Positions 16,900 through 26,087 of a DNA stretch of 33,596 nucleotides are shown here, piece after piece. This DNA comes from an uncultured Flavobacteriales bacterium. Lineage in GTDB: Bacteria > Bacteroidota > Bacteroidia > Flavobacteriales_G > Salibacteraceae. A program made the translations under genes and the position numbers. How positions within the stretch are numbered: position 1 is the stretch's first letter; every line of letters begins with the position of its first letter. The stretch spans positions 1 to 33,596 of the forward strand of contig CAJXNO010000031.1 in assembly GCA_913057205.1 (NCBI GenBank), in the 5' to 3' direction. Below the pieces are notes generated by a model. The model did not search any database and was not told the DNA's origin. It saw only the letters and a program-made list of their open reading frames with translations.

Positions 16900-19314
16900 A
16901 TGGCGCAGACCGCAACCGCAGATAAAGAGATCACGAAGGAAGAATTGAAGCAGGAGGTGTTGAACGATTTCCGCTTAGCCAACTACAGCAGGGAGATCAG
17001 TTTGATGGGTCGCCGCGAAGTGTTGACAGGAAAGGCGAAATTCGGTATCCTGGGAGACGGTAAAGAGGTTGCACAAATAGCGCTCGCCAAACAATGGCAA
17101 CCCGGCGATTGGCGCTCAGGTTACTACCGCGACCAAACCATGATGATGGCAGCCGGATTACTCACCGGAGAGGAGTTTTTCGCCCAGCTCTATGCCGATG
17201 CCGATGTAGAACGCGAACCTGCTTCTGCTGGACGTATGATGAACGGCCACTACGCCACACGATCCCTAGACGAGCATGGCAACTGGAAGAACCTCACCGA
17301 GCAGGTGAATTCATCGGCCGATGTTTCTCCTACAGCCAGTCAGATGCCACGTTTGCTTGGACTTGCACTTGCGAGTAAGTTCTACCGAAACAATCCTGAA
17401 CTCAAAGACCACAAAAACTTCAGTTTGAGTGGCAATGAAGTTGCGTTTGGAACCATTGGAGACGCTTCAACCAGTGAGGGTATGTTCTGGGAAGCGCTCA
17501 ACGCTGCGGGTGTTTTGCAGGTTCCGATGGTAATGTCAGTTTGGGACGATGGTCACGGAATCTCTGTTCCCAAGAAATACCAAACCATCAAGGAGAGCAT
17601 CAGTGAAGCCCTTTCTGGTTTTCAGCGCACCGCCGATAAGCCAGGTTTCGAGATCCTCAAAACGAAGGGGTGGGATTACGCGCACCTCATCCTTACCTAC
17701 GAAAAAGCCGTGAAGATCGCCCGAGAAGAGCATGTACCTGTTTTGGTGCACGTAGAAGAGGTTACCCAACCACAAGGGCACTCCACCAGCGGATCACACG
17801 AACGTTATAAGTCGCCCGAGCGGCTTCAGTGGGAGAAGGACTTTGATCCGATCACGAAGATGCGTGGGTGGATCCTTGAGAAAGGATTGGCAACGGAAGA
17901 AGAATTAGAGGAGATCCTAAAGCAAGCGAAAAAGGATGCGCGCGATGCAAAAACCAAAGCATGGAAGCAGTTTTTGGATCCGATCAAGGAGGAGCACAAA
18001 GCCGCTGTTGCATTGCTGACCACTTTTGGCGCTCAGAGTAAGAACGCGGTATTCATCAATAAGGTGAAAGACGAGTTGGCCGCGGCGGTGGAACCTTTGC
18101 GCAAGGAGATCTACAGCAGCGTTCGAAAAGCATTGCGCTACGCTCGGGGAGAATCCTTCCCGGCAAAACAAGCCCTCGTGCAATGGCTCGAAGAGCGCAT
18201 GGATGAGAACGAAGACCGCTACTCATCCCACCTTTATTCACAGTCGGATGATTCGCCCTTGATGGTGTCACCGGTTGAGATTGATTTTGGAAGTGAACCG
18301 AAGACCGTTGATGGTAGAGAGATCCTTCGTGACAATTTTGATGCGCTCCTAGAGAAGTATCGCGAGCTGATCATCTTTGGAGAAGACTCGGGTAAGATCG
18401 GTGGTGTGAATCAAGGCCTCGAAGGCATGCAAGATAAACACGGCGAACACCGCGTTTTTGACACAGGAATTCGCGAGTGTACCATTATCGGACAAGGCAT
18501 CGGAATGGCCATGCGTGGCTTAAGACCAATCGCAGAGATCCAATACTTGGACTACCTCTTGTATGCGATTCAGATCATGAGTGATGACCTAGCTACGGTG
18601 CAGTATCGAACAAAGGGTGGACAGAAAGCACCGTTGATCATTCGAACCCGAGGCCACCGCTTAGAAGGTATTTGGCACAGCGGTTCACCAATGGGGATGA
18701 TCATCAACTCCATTCGTGGAATGCACGTTTGTGTGCCACGTAATATGACCCAAGCGGCAGGAATGTACAATACACTGATGGCAGGCGATGATCCGGCCAT
18801 CGTGATCGAATCTTTGAATGGTTATCGCTTGAAAGAGCAACGCCCGGAGAATATGGGTGAGTTTAAGGTTCCACTCGGTCAAGTAGAACGTATGACGGAA
18901 GGGGACGACATTACCATCATTACCTACGGTTCTATGGTTCGGATGTGCGTGGATACCGCGAAACAACTTCGAGAGGTGGGTATTTCAGCTGAAGTGATCG
19001 ATGTGCAAACTTTGCTTCCGTTTGATCGTGATCACGCCATCTTGGAAAGCATCAAGAAAACGAACCGTGTCCTCTTTGTAGATGAAGACGTACCAGGTGG
19101 AGCAAGTGCCTTTATGTTGCAAGAGGTCGTAGAGGCTCAGGGAGCATATCGCTTCTTGGATTCTGCACCATCAACCCTCACTGCCAAGGCACATCGTCCG
19201 GCGTACGCCTCAGACGGAGATTACTTCTCCAAGCCATCGAACGAAGACATCTTCGAGAAGGTCTATTCCATTATGCAAGAGGCTGATCCACAGCAATTCC
19301 CGTCTTTGTACTAA
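16900..19314 (+). CDS. Fused alpha-beta E1 component of a 2-oxoacid dehydrogenase
   Basis: An 804-residue thiamine-diphosphate enzyme in which E1-alpha (about 1-350) and E1-beta (about 465-804) are joined in one chain. Alpha shows SGYYRDQTMMM (YRDQ), the TPP-binding start GDASTSEGMFWEALN (187 on) and VWDDGHGIS (215 on), where the Asn-Asn end of the classical motif reads Asp-Asp. Beta shows IIFGEDSGKIGGVNQG, RVFDTGIREC, GLRPIAEIQYLDYL and the transketolase C-terminal part ITYGSMVRM through LFVDEDVPGG. It should decarboxylate a 2-oxoacid and acylate a lipoyl E2; such fusions in Bacteroidota are usually called branched-chain (2-oxoisovalerate) E1, but substrate is not proven here. I start at ATG 16900, because the longer frame from 16810 begins at the terminator and covers the promoter. 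No E2 or E3 gene is in the window. Confidence 0.9.
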   Translation: MAQTATADKEITKEELKQEVLNDFRLANYSREISLMGRREVLTGKAKFGILGDGKEVAQIALAKQWQPGDWRSGYYRDQTMMMAAGLLTGEEFFAQLYADADVEREPASAGRMMNGHYATRSLDEHGNWKNLTEQVNSSADVSPTASQMPRLLGLALASKFYRNNPELKDHKNFSLSGNEVAFGTIGDASTSEGMFWEALNAAGVLQVPMVMSVWDDGHGISVPKKYQTIKESISEALSGFQRTADKPGFEILKTKGWDYAHLILTYEKAVKIAREEHVPVLVHVEEVTQPQGHSTSGSHERYKSPERLQWEKDFDPITKMRGWILEKGLATEEELEEILKQAKKDARDAKTKAWKQFLDPIKEEHKAAVALLTTFGAQSKNAVFINKVKDELAAAVEPLRKEIYSSVRKALRYARGESFPAKQALVQWLEERMDENEDRYSSHLYSQSDDSPLMVSPVEIDFGSEPKTVDGREILRDNFDALLEKYRELIIFGEDSGKIGGVNQGLEGMQDKHGEHRVFDTGIRECTIIGQGIGMAMRGLRPIAEIQYLDYLLYAIQIMSDDLATVQYRTKGGQKAPLIIRTRGHRLEGIWHSGSPMGMIINSIRGMHVCVPRNMTQAAGMYNTLMAGDDPAIVIESLNGYRLKEQRPENMGEFKVPLGQVERMTEGDDITIITYGSMVRMCVDTAKQLREVGISAEVIDVQTLLPFDRDHAILESIKKTNRVLFVDEDVPGGASAFMLQEVVEAQGAYRFLDSAPSTLTAKAHRPAYASDGDYFSKPSNEDIFEKVYSIMQEADPQQFPSLY

Positions 19315-20085
19315 ATGCTGAAGCGGCTGCTCATAGGGGTAGCGATCCTCGCTTTTTCCTCGGGTCAGCTACGTGCTGATGGGGAGAAGTTTCAGTTGAT
19401 GCTGATGCTGACTCCTACGGCTGAATGGGTGCGCTTCAACCAAAGTTTATTAGCAAATACCTACAACAGTCAGTGGGGTACAAAATTGAGCTACAACTTT
19501 GGCTTTGAGTACAAACGCTTCTTTGATCCTTCATTGAGTTTCAGTACCGGGCTGACCTACATGAACAAGGGATTCAGGAATCCTTTCTATGAGGCACCGA
19601 GCTTTCAGAATCCAAACCCATCACCCGAACCCATGGGCGTAACCTTGGGTAGCGCTCATATCGCGGCTATTCCGCTTTACATCAACATTCATCATCGCTT
19701 AAGGAGAAAGGTTGAAATGATTTACACCGTTGGTATAGCAGGTGGCTATTTGTTTGCCGAACAAGCACGCAACAACTATTACTCGGGCGAAGCAACACCC
19801 GAGCAGGGGTTTTTAGACCTCACAGAAGGAAGAAGCAACATCAACCTCTTCGTGGATTATTATGTTGGGGCGCACATCGGCGTTGGTATCAGTGCATATT
19901 TCAAGCGAAGCTTTGTGCTGGTGGTGCAGCCGATGTATAAGCATCAGATCAACAACGCCCGCGATTTTGCCGGGCAGTTCAATTCAAGTGATCCATTTAC
20001 GGTGCGCTTGAATAGCTTTGGCGTAGATGTCAAACTCGGATACTACTTCACCAAACAGATCAGGGATCGGAAGAAGGCCTTTTAA
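19315..20085 (+). CDS. Outer-membrane beta-barrel protein (PorT-like fold)
   Basis: A 256-residue secreted protein with a signal peptide (MLKRLLIGVAILAFSSGQLRADG) and alternating aromatic/hydrophobic strands, Gly-Tyr-rich, ending in a strand-like LNSFGVDVKLGYYFTKQI. This is the pattern of small outer-membrane barrels common in Bacteroidota. Its ATG follows the E1 stop codon with no gap, indicating translational coupling. No specific family function can be named. The 3' end overlaps the start of the next frame by 59 bases. Confidence 0.78.
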   Translation: MLKRLLIGVAILAFSSGQLRADGEKFQLMLMLTPTAEWVRFNQSLLANTYNSQWGTKLSYNFGFEYKRFFDPSLSFSTGLTYMNKGFRNPFYEAPSFQNPNPSPEPMGVTLGSAHIAAIPLYINIHHRLRRKVEMIYTVGIAGGYLFAEQARNNYYSGEATPEQGFLDLTEGRSNINLFVDYYVGAHIGVGISAYFKRSFVLVVQPMYKHQINNARDFAGQFNSSDPFTVRLNSFGVDVKLGYYFTKQIRDRKKAF

Positions 20086-21163
20086 ACCTGTGTTCTGGGT
20101 TTTGTTAACTCTCCTATTGGTGTTGACGGTCCAGAGCATTTGGCGTCCATTCAAAGAGATACCACTCATGGGTGTCACGCCCCAGCCTGCATTGCCCGAA
20201 GATCAACCCAATGCTTGGTTTGACGGAAGGTGGCAAGCAACGGTGGAGCATCGCGTCAATCGAGACTTTGCACTGCGTCCAGCGCTGATCCGCTTCATCA
20301 ATCAAGTCCGTTATTCCCTGTTCGATGAGCATACGCCCGTCATCACAAAAGGACAGAATGGCTATCTTTTCGAAACAGCCCATCGCGCACCTCTGTGTGG
20401 ACAAGACTTGATCAGTCAAGACAGCGTTATGCGCCTGATCCGGTCCTTAGACGATTTTCGTAACCGCTTGCTCAGAAAGGGGAAGCGCCTGGTCATCATG
20501 ATCGCTCCAAATAAATGGCGAACCCTTGCTAAGCAGGTCGACTGCGATTGTAAACCCAAATGGACGAACTATCAGCGCATAGTGCCGGTGCTGCAGGCTA
20601 GAGGATATGCGGTGTTTGACGCCATCGATGCGTTTCAATATGAACAGGCTGCGAAGCCAGTTCACCCCCTTCACAGCAAGCAAGGAACACACTGGAGTCA
20701 TTTTGGTGCCGCCATCTCCGCAGACTACTTGCGCTATACCTTTTCCCAAGAGGGCATCCAACTGCCAGCTGTGAGCTTTGATTCGGTTGAGGTGGTTAAC
20801 CAGCCTCGGAGCACCGATAAGGACCTGCAAGAATTGCTGAACATCATGGTGGAGCCAGAAGCGGAAAAACTAGCTTACCCCATACTTAGTTTTTCAGGGG
20901 ATTATAAACCGAGGGTAACGGTGATTGGCGATAGCTACTATCGGATCTATTATTTGCTGGGACTACATCAAGGCCTTTTCGCGATGGAGAGCAAGTATTT
21001 CTACTATAACCGTTCACTCATAGATACGGATGTTTACCTACATCAACCGCTGAATGATAGCATCAGACGGACCGAAATCGAGGCTTCTGATGCTGTACTC
21101 CTTGTTCTTAGTGAACCGCTCTTGAGTGACTTGGGATTTGGAATCCAATCCCTGGAGTTCTGA
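20027..21163 (+). CDS. AlgX/AlgJ-like SGNH-hydrolase-fold protein
   Basis: A 378-residue protein with a basic N-terminus, one membrane anchor (VFWVLLTLLLVLTVQS, 22-37) and a periplasmic domain similar to AlgX/AlgJ O-acetyltransferases: VITKGQNGYLFE (105-116), LRKGKRLVIMIAPNK, THWSHFGA (221-228) and GDSYYRI (301-307) with the candidate nucleophile Ser303. The Asp that normally sits two residues before the catalytic His (DxHW) is Gly220 here, so activity is uncertain. The ATG at 20027 overlaps the barrel gene by 59 bases; a GTG at 20090, just after the barrel stop, is an alternative, but it would remove the positive residues before the anchor. No MBOAT acyl donor gene is adjacent, which is unusual. 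Polysaccharide acetylation is a family-based guess. Confidence 0.78.
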   Translation: MSNSDTTSPNRSGIGRRPFKPVFWVLLTLLLVLTVQSIWRPFKEIPLMGVTPQPALPEDQPNAWFDGRWQATVEHRVNRDFALRPALIRFINQVRYSLFDEHTPVITKGQNGYLFETAHRAPLCGQDLISQDSVMRLIRSLDDFRNRLLRKGKRLVIMIAPNKWRTLAKQVDCDCKPKWTNYQRIVPVLQARGYAVFDAIDAFQYEQAAKPVHPLHSKQGTHWSHFGAAISADYLRYTFSQEGIQLPAVSFDSVEVVNQPRSTDKDLQELLNIMVEPEAEKLAYPILSFSGDYKPRVTVIGDSYYRIYYLLGLHQGLFAMESKYFYYNRSLIDTDVYLHQPLNDSIRRTEIEASDAVLLVLSEPLLSDLGFGIQSLEF

Positions 21164-21170
21164 TGGATCT

Positions 21171-22130
21171 TTATTTGCCAAACACAGCTTCCGCTACCTG
21201 TGCAATACTCGTAGCCTTACCCATGGTGTAGTAATGGAGCACGGGCACGCCCGCTTCGATTAGTTCTTCTGATTGTTGGATGCACCATTCAACGCCAACG
21301 CGTTTCACATCTTCATTGGTCTTGCACGCTTCAATTCGGTCTACCAACTCATCCGGAAAATCAACGTGAAAGAAATGCGGTACCCGGCTCAATTGCTTCT
21401 GTGAAGTGATCGGTTTCAACCCCGGAATAATCGGCACTTCGATGCCAGCCTTTCTGCAATCCTCCACGAATTGAAAGAACTTCTTGTTGTCATAGAACAG
21501 CTGGGTTACGATGTACTCAGCTCCCAGGTCTACCTTCTTCTTCAAATACTTCAGATCACTCTTGAAGTTGGGCGCTTCGTAATGCTTCTCAGGATAACCC
21601 GCTACACCAATGCAGAAGTCGGTCTTGTTGGTGTCTTTGAGCTCCGGATCTAAGTAACTGCCATTGTTCATGTCTACTACCTGCTGCAGGAGGTCACTGG
21701 CGTAGGCATGTCCGTCTGGTTCTGGCTTGAAGATGCCTTCCGTTTTTGCGGGGTCTCCACGTAGTACAAGTACATTCTCAATACCCACAAAGTTCAAGTC
21801 GATCAGCGCATCCTCCGTTTCATCTTTCGAGAACCCACCACAAATGATGTGGGGCACGGTATCAATGTTGTAGCGGTTCATCAGCGAGGCACAGATCCCA
21901 ACGGTACCAGGTCGCTTACGTACCACGTGCCGTTTCATCAGTCCTTTTTCCGCTTCTCGATAGATCACCTCTTGGCGGTGGTAGGTAACATCTACAAAAG
22001 CTGGATTGTAGGGCATCAAGCGATCCATCGTTTCATAGATGGAGTTGATTGTCTGACCCTTCAACGGAGGAAGTACCTCGATGGAGAACAGGGTCTGCTT
22101 TGCTTTTGCTATGTGTTCAGTGACTTTCAT
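21171..22130 (-). CDS. metF: Methylenetetrahydrofolate reductase
   Basis: A 319-residue flavoprotein of the MetF family that reduces 5,10-methylene-THF to 5-methyl-THF, the methyl donor for MetH. Family signatures are FSIEVLPPLKG near the start, DVTYHR, the LVLRGDP motif of the FAD/folate site, FCIGVAGYPEKH and YIVTQLFYD. The start at 22130 (MKVTEHIAKAKQ) is preferred over the in-frame ATG at 22157, which would overlap the upstream metH gene and add nine non-conserved residues. It is the last gene of the SAM-riboswitch operon, 16 bases after metH, so its expression should fall when S-adenosylmethionine is abundant. It ends 7 bases from the convergent AlgX-like gene. Confidence 0.96.
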   Translation of the reverse strand: MKVTEHIAKAKQTLFSIEVLPPLKGQTINSIYETMDRLMPYNPAFVDVTYHRQEVIYREAEKGLMKRHVVRKRPGTVGICASLMNRYNIDTVPHIICGGFSKDETEDALIDLNFVGIENVLVLRGDPAKTEGIFKPEPDGHAYASDLLQQVVDMNNGSYLDPELKDTNKTDFCIGVAGYPEKHYEAPNFKSDLKYLKKKVDLGAEYIVTQLFYDNKKFFQFVEDCRKAGIEVPIIPGLKPITSQKQLSRVPHFFHVDFPDELVDRIEACKTNEDVKRVGVEWCIQQSEELIEAGVPVLHYYTMGKATSIAQVAEAVFGK

Positions 22131-22146
22131 GTCGTTCGTTTCTTTG

Positions 22147-24819
22147 TTAATCAGCAATCACCGGTCGGAGCCATTTGCTTACTTCTTCTTCCTTCATGCC
22201 TTTGCGCTTTGCCAAGTCATTTACTTGATCTGGTAGGATCTTGCCCAAACCGAAATACCGTGCTTCAGGATGGGCGATGTAGTAACCACAAACCGATGCA
22301 GCGGGATGCATGGCCAATGACTCTGTCAAGGTTATTCCCGTGCGTTGCTCTACTTCGAGTAGGTCCCAGATCGCAAGTTTTTCGAGGTGGTCAGGACAAC
22401 CTGGATAGCCAGGTGCCGGACGAATCCCTTGGTATTTTTCTTTGATCAATGCATCGTTGTCCAGTTGTTCGTCACTCGCGTAGCCCCAAGCCTTCGTGCG
22501 CACATGCCAGTGTAAATACTCTGCAAAAGCCTCGGCCAATCGATCTGCCACCGCTTTTAGCATGATGGATCCATAGTCATCATGATCGGCTTCTTTCTCG
22601 GCCACCAAGGGTTCGAGTCCTAAACCAGCAGTCACTGCGAATGCACCGATGTAATCCTTCACCCCAGAGGTAGTAGGGGCAATGAAATCTGAAAGGGCAA
22701 TGTTGGGTTCGGAGGAAGTCTTCTTCAGTTGCTGACGCAGGGTTCTGAAATATTGAATCGCTTCTAGGCGTTGCTCATCCTCGTATACGAGCACATCATC
22801 GTTTTCGGACTGTGCTGGGAAGAGGCCAAAAACACCCTTCATCGTCAATGCCGACAACGCCTCCAAGCGATCCAAGACCGCCTGCGCATCATGGAACAAG
22901 GACTTTGCTTCTGGCCCGATTCCTTCCTTTTCAAAGATATCCGGGTACTTGCCTTTCAGTTCCCAAGTATGGAAGAATGGGGTCCAATCGATGAAGTCCC
23001 TCAGGGTCTTCACATCGGTTTCAATCTCTTGGATACCGGGTTGCTGAGGTGAAATCGGTTGATAGTTCGTCCAGTCGATCTTCACCTTATTGGCGCGGGC
23101 ATCGGTGATTGAAATGAAGTCTTTCCTGCTCTGTGCTTTTGCGTAATTCTCTCGCACCTTTTCGTAATCTGCCTTGATTTCTGCAAGAAAAGCGGATCGA
23201 TCTTTTGAATTCAGTTTGCCTGCAACAGGTACGGCTCGCGATGCATCATTTACGTGCACCACACCATGCGGATACGCTTGCTCGATCTTAACCGCGGTGT
23301 GTACGCGAGAAGTAGTAGCTCCACCGATCAACAAAGGCAATTGCATCCTTCTTCGGTCCATTTCTTCCGCTACGTGAATCATCTCATCCAAGGACGGAGT
23401 GATCAAACCACTCAAGCCGATGATGTCGACCTCATTTTCTTCGGCAGCAGCTAGGATCTTATCTGCGGGAACCATCACACCGAGGTCGATCACCTCGAAG
23501 TTGTTGCACGCCAACACTACGCCCACGATGTTCTTACCGATATCATGCACATCGCCCTTGACCGTTGCAAGAAGAACCTTTCCTGCAGACTTACCACTAC
23601 CGCTTTTTTCTGCTTCAAGATAGGGCGTGAGGTAGGCCACCGCTTTCTTCATCACCCGTGCACTCTTCACCACTTGAGGTAGGAACATTTTACCGGAGCC
23701 GAAGAGGTCTCCCACTACGTTCATACCATCCATCAATGGCCCTTCGATCACATGCAAGGGTCGCTCAAGTAGTTGTCTCGCTTCCTCCGTATCTTCTTCA
23801 ATGAAATCAGCAATACCCTTCACCAAGGAATGCTCAATGCGCTTCCTCACATCCCAGGAACGCCACTCGGGCGGACCTTTCTGCTCTTTCACATCATTCT
23901 TCACCGACGCTGCATAGGCCATGAGGCGTTCGGTGGAATCATCGTTTCGGTCAAGTAGCACATCCTCTACCAGATCCAACAGATCTTTCGGGATATCATC
24001 GTAGACTTCTAACATGGTCGGGTTCACGATGCCTATGTCCATGCCTGCCTTTACACCGTGATACAGAAAAGCGGAGTGCATCGCCTCCCGCACTTTGTTG
24101 TTGCCTCGGAAGGAGAAAGAGACATTGCTTACGCCGCCGTTCACGTGGGCATAGGGGAGGTTTTCCTTTATCCAGCGGGTAGCCTCGAAGAAGTCAATCG
24201 CATTTCTGCGGTGCTCCTCCATGCCGGTCGCCACGGGAAAGATGTTAGGATCGAAGATGATGTCCTTTGGATTGAACTTCATCTTATCGACCAACAAACG
24301 ATACGCACGCTCACAGATTTCAATGCGACGGTCATAGCTGTCTGCCTGTCCAACTTCATCAAAGGCCATAACGATCACCGCCGCACCGTAGCGTTGGATC
24401 GCTCTGGCTTGACGTAAGAACTCTTCTTCACCCTCTTTGAGGCTAATGCTATTGACCACGCACTTCCCTTGGACCACTTTCAAGCCCGCTTCAATAATCT
24501 CCCACTTGGAGGAATCGATCATGATGGGAATGCGCGCAATGTCTGGCTCTGATGCGATCAAGTTGAGGAAGTGCGTCATGGCCTCTTTTCCGTCGATGAG
24601 TCCATCGTCCATGTTCACGTCCAAGATCTGGGCTCCACCTTCTACTTGATGACGAGCGATAGAAAGGGCTTCTTCAAACTGACCTTCTTTGATCAAGCGC
24701 AAGAACTTCTTGGAACCCGCCACATTGGTGCGTTCGCCCACATTAACAAAATTGGAGTCTTCGCGAACGATGAGCGGTTCTAAGCCGGAAAGCTCCAACG
24801 TTATGCTTGATCTACTCAT
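22147..24819 (-). CDS. metH: Methionine synthase, folate/B12/AdoMet part
   Basis: An 890-residue cobalamin-dependent methionine synthase lacking the homocysteine domain. In order: the pterin-binding domain (about 20-300; [30 protein letters not shown]), the cap helix domain (315-400), the B12-binding domain (412-540) with the cobalt-ligating motif DVHDIG (His425), and the AdoMet reactivation domain (about 560-890) with [12 protein letters not shown] (800-811) and [12 protein letters not shown]. It takes methyl from 5-methyl-THF onto cobalamin and is reactivated by AdoMet. Its ATG overlaps the end of the homocysteine-domain gene by 4 bases, so the two proteins are made together and must act as a complex. 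B12 dependence follows from the His ligand. Confidence 0.96.
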   Translation of the reverse strand: MSRSSITLELSGLEPLIVREDSNFVNVGERTNVAGSKKFLRLIKEGQFEEALSIARHQVEGGAQILDVNMDDGLIDGKEAMTHFLNLIASEPDIARIPIMIDSSKWEIIEAGLKVVQGKCVVNSISLKEGEEEFLRQARAIQRYGAAVIVMAFDEVGQADSYDRRIEICERAYRLLVDKMKFNPKDIIFDPNIFPVATGMEEHRRNAIDFFEATRWIKENLPYAHVNGGVSNVSFSFRGNNKVREAMHSAFLYHGVKAGMDIGIVNPTMLEVYDDIPKDLLDLVEDVLLDRNDDSTERLMAYAASVKNDVKEQKGPPEWRSWDVRKRIEHSLVKGIADFIEEDTEEARQLLERPLHVIEGPLMDGMNVVGDLFGSGKMFLPQVVKSARVMKKAVAYLTPYLEAEKSGSGKSAGKVLLATVKGDVHDIGKNIVGVVLACNNFEVIDLGVMVPADKILAAAEENEVDIIGLSGLITPSLDEMIHVAEEMDRRRMQLPLLIGGATTSRVHTAVKIEQAYPHGVVHVNDASRAVPVAGKLNSKDRSAFLAEIKADYEKVRENYAKAQSRKDFISITDARANKVKIDWTNYQPISPQQPGIQEIETDVKTLRDFIDWTPFFHTWELKGKYPDIFEKEGIGPEAKSLFHDAQAVLDRLEALSALTMKGVFGLFPAQSENDDVLVYEDEQRLEAIQYFRTLRQQLKKTSSEPNIALSDFIAPTTSGVKDYIGAFAVTAGLGLEPLVAEKEADHDDYGSIMLKAVADRLAEAFAEYLHWHVRTKAWGYASDEQLDNDALIKEKYQGIRPAPGYPGCPDHLEKLAIWDLLEVEQRTGITLTESLAMHPAASVCGYYIAHPEARYFGLGKILPDQVNDLAKRKGMKEEEVSKWLRPVIAD

Positions 24820-25808
24820 ACGGGAATGGTTTTAGCACGGGGTTCAAAAGAACGGGCCACTTCTGCCAGTATCTTGATGTGGTCTGGGGTGGTTCCACAG
24901 CATCCACCTGCGATGTCTACCAAATGGCGTTCGAAGTATGCTTTCAATAGATCAGCAAAGGCATCGGGAGATTGATCATAGGCCCCCATGGCATTGGGCA
25001 AACCAGCATTCGGGTGCGCAGAGATCCGAACCGGTGCGTGTTGACTCAATACATCGATGTAGGGCATCAGCTGATCAGCACCCAGGGCGCAGTTGAGTCC
25101 GATCGAGAACAGGGGAACGTGCTGCAAGGAGATCAAGAAAGCGTGTGCCGTTTGTCCGCTGAGTGTTCTACCGCTGGCATCTGTTATGGTACCTGAAACC
25201 ATGATCGGCAATTCAGTGCCTTTTTCATCAAAAACTTCTTGAATTGCAAAGAGCGCGGCCTTTGCATTGAGGGTGTCGAAAACCGTTTCTACCAAAAGGA
25301 GGTCAACTCCGCCTTCCATCAATCCACGAACTTGCTCTGCGTAGGCTTCTTTCAACTGATCAAAGGAAACCGCTCGGAAGCCTGGTCGGTTCACGTCTGG
25401 ACTCAAGCTTGCAGTGCGGTTGGTTGGGCCGATCGATCCAGCTACAAACTTGGGGGCCTCGGTGGTGCTGTATTGCTCTGCTGCTTCCTTCGCCAAGACC
25501 GCAGAAGTTCGATTCAATTCAAATGCAAGTGATTCTAATCCGTAGTCTGCCTGTGCAATCGAGGTGCTGCTGAAGGTGTTGGTCTCTACGATGTCTGCAC
25601 CAGCAGCGAAGTATGCTTCGTGAATGGAGCGGATGATCTCTGGTCTTGAGATCGACAAGAGATCGTTGTTCCCTTTGAGCGCCTTCGGGTGGTCAGCGAG
25701 CTCAGGTGTTCTGAAATCATCTTCCTCGAGTGGGTGCCGCTGGATCATCGTGCCCATGGCTCCGTCTAGGATAAGGATCTTTTGTGAAGCGAGTTCTTCT
25801 ATGGTCAT
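24816..25808 (-). CDS. metH: Methionine synthase, homocysteine S-methyltransferase part
   Basis: A 330-residue homocysteine-binding domain corresponding to the N-terminal module of MetH, encoded separately. Zinc ligands are visible as GLNCALGA (Cys240) and [10 protein letters not shown] (Cys303, Cys304). Other family signatures are [20 protein letters not shown] and [16 protein letters not shown]. It accepts the methyl group from methylcobalamin on the partner protein to make methionine. First gene of the operon; its ATG lies 50 bases after the SAM-I riboswitch. Splitting of MetH at this point is known in Bacteroidota, so it is a normal lineage feature and not a frameshift: the two frames have their own start and stop with an ATGA-type overlap. 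Confidence 0.95.
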   Translation of the reverse strand: MTIEELASQKILILDGAMGTMIQRHPLEEDDFRTPELADHPKALKGNNDLLSISRPEIIRSIHEAYFAAGADIVETNTFSSTSIAQADYGLESLAFELNRTSAVLAKEAAEQYSTTEAPKFVAGSIGPTNRTASLSPDVNRPGFRAVSFDQLKEAYAEQVRGLMEGGVDLLLVETVFDTLNAKAALFAIQEVFDEKGTELPIMVSGTITDASGRTLSGQTAHAFLISLQHVPLFSIGLNCALGADQLMPYIDVLSQHAPVRISAHPNAGLPNAMGAYDQSPDAFADLLKAYFERHLVDIAGGCCGTTPDHIKILAEVARSFEPRAKTIPV

Positions 25809-25826
25809 TGCTGTTAATTCTATGAC

Positions 25827-25857
25827 CTATCCTGAAAGAACAGGAGACTATCCTGAA
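25827..25857 (-). promoter_or_regulatory. Expression platform with two competing hairpins
   Basis: Between the aptamer and the metH ATG, TTCAGGATAG occurs twice (25848-25857 and 25827-25836, minus strand). A single TCCTG (25841-25845) lies between them. It can pair with the CAGGA of either copy, giving hairpins with 5- and 6-base loops that exclude each other. No T-run follows, so control is more likely at translation or RNA stability than by intrinsic termination. Confidence 0.5.
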
Positions 25858-25958
25858 CTCATCTTTCCTCAATTTTGAGGTCGGAAGTAGCACCTTCCCG
25901 CAGTGGCGAGGGTTGCTAAGACATCAACGGGCCAAATCCCTACGTCTTTCTTGATAAG
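25858..25958 (-). ncRNA. SAM-I (S-box) riboswitch
   Basis: On the minus strand this 101-base element begins CTTATCAAGAAAGACG and ends GAAAGATGAG, which pair as P1 with one G-U. Inside are GTAGGGATTTGGCCC and TGATGTC of the P2/kink-turn and pseudoknot loop, AGCAACC, a P3 arm (CCTCGC/GCGGG), the conserved AAGGTGCTA followed by TTCC, and a P4 hairpin CCTCA/TGAGG. All conserved S-box landmarks occur in order. It lies directly upstream of metH-metH-metF, the expected target, and starts about 8 bases after a good promoter. It should lower expression when SAM is plentiful. Confidence 0.96.
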
Positions 25959-25965
25959 TCAAGTG

Positions 25966-25995
25966 CGAATATACAGACTGATCGGATAACCCAAA
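25966..25995 (-). promoter_or_regulatory. Promoter of the methionine operon
   Basis: On the minus strand, TTTG (25995-25992) and TATATTCG (25973-25966) are separated by 18 bases, matching the Bacteroidota -33/-7 layout. Transcription should begin a few bases before the riboswitch P1 helix. Confidence 0.65.
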
Positions 25996-26064
25996 CAGTT
26001 GATTTGCACTGGGATGAGAGATCAACCGTGGAACTTTTTCCTCAATTCAACGTATAATATCCTG

Positions 26065-26072
26065 TATCTTAG
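26065..26072 (+). promoter_or_regulatory. Possible -7 element for the glycine-rich T9SS gene
   Basis: TATCTTAG resembles TAnnTTTG and lies 15 bases before the ATG at 26088, divergent from the methionine operon promoter. AAAGGA occurs just before the start codon. No clear -33 box. Confidence 0.35.
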
Positions 26073-26087
26073 AAGTACCAAAGGACC

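Noticed and set aside
21849-22445. 198-codon plus-strand frame across metF and metH
   Set aside because: Opposite two clearly real, conserved genes; no motif, no promoter.
24816-24819. Frameshift in a single metH gene
   Set aside because: The two parts have their own ATG and stop with a 4-base overlap at a domain boundary; separate homocysteine-domain proteins are normal in Bacteroidota.
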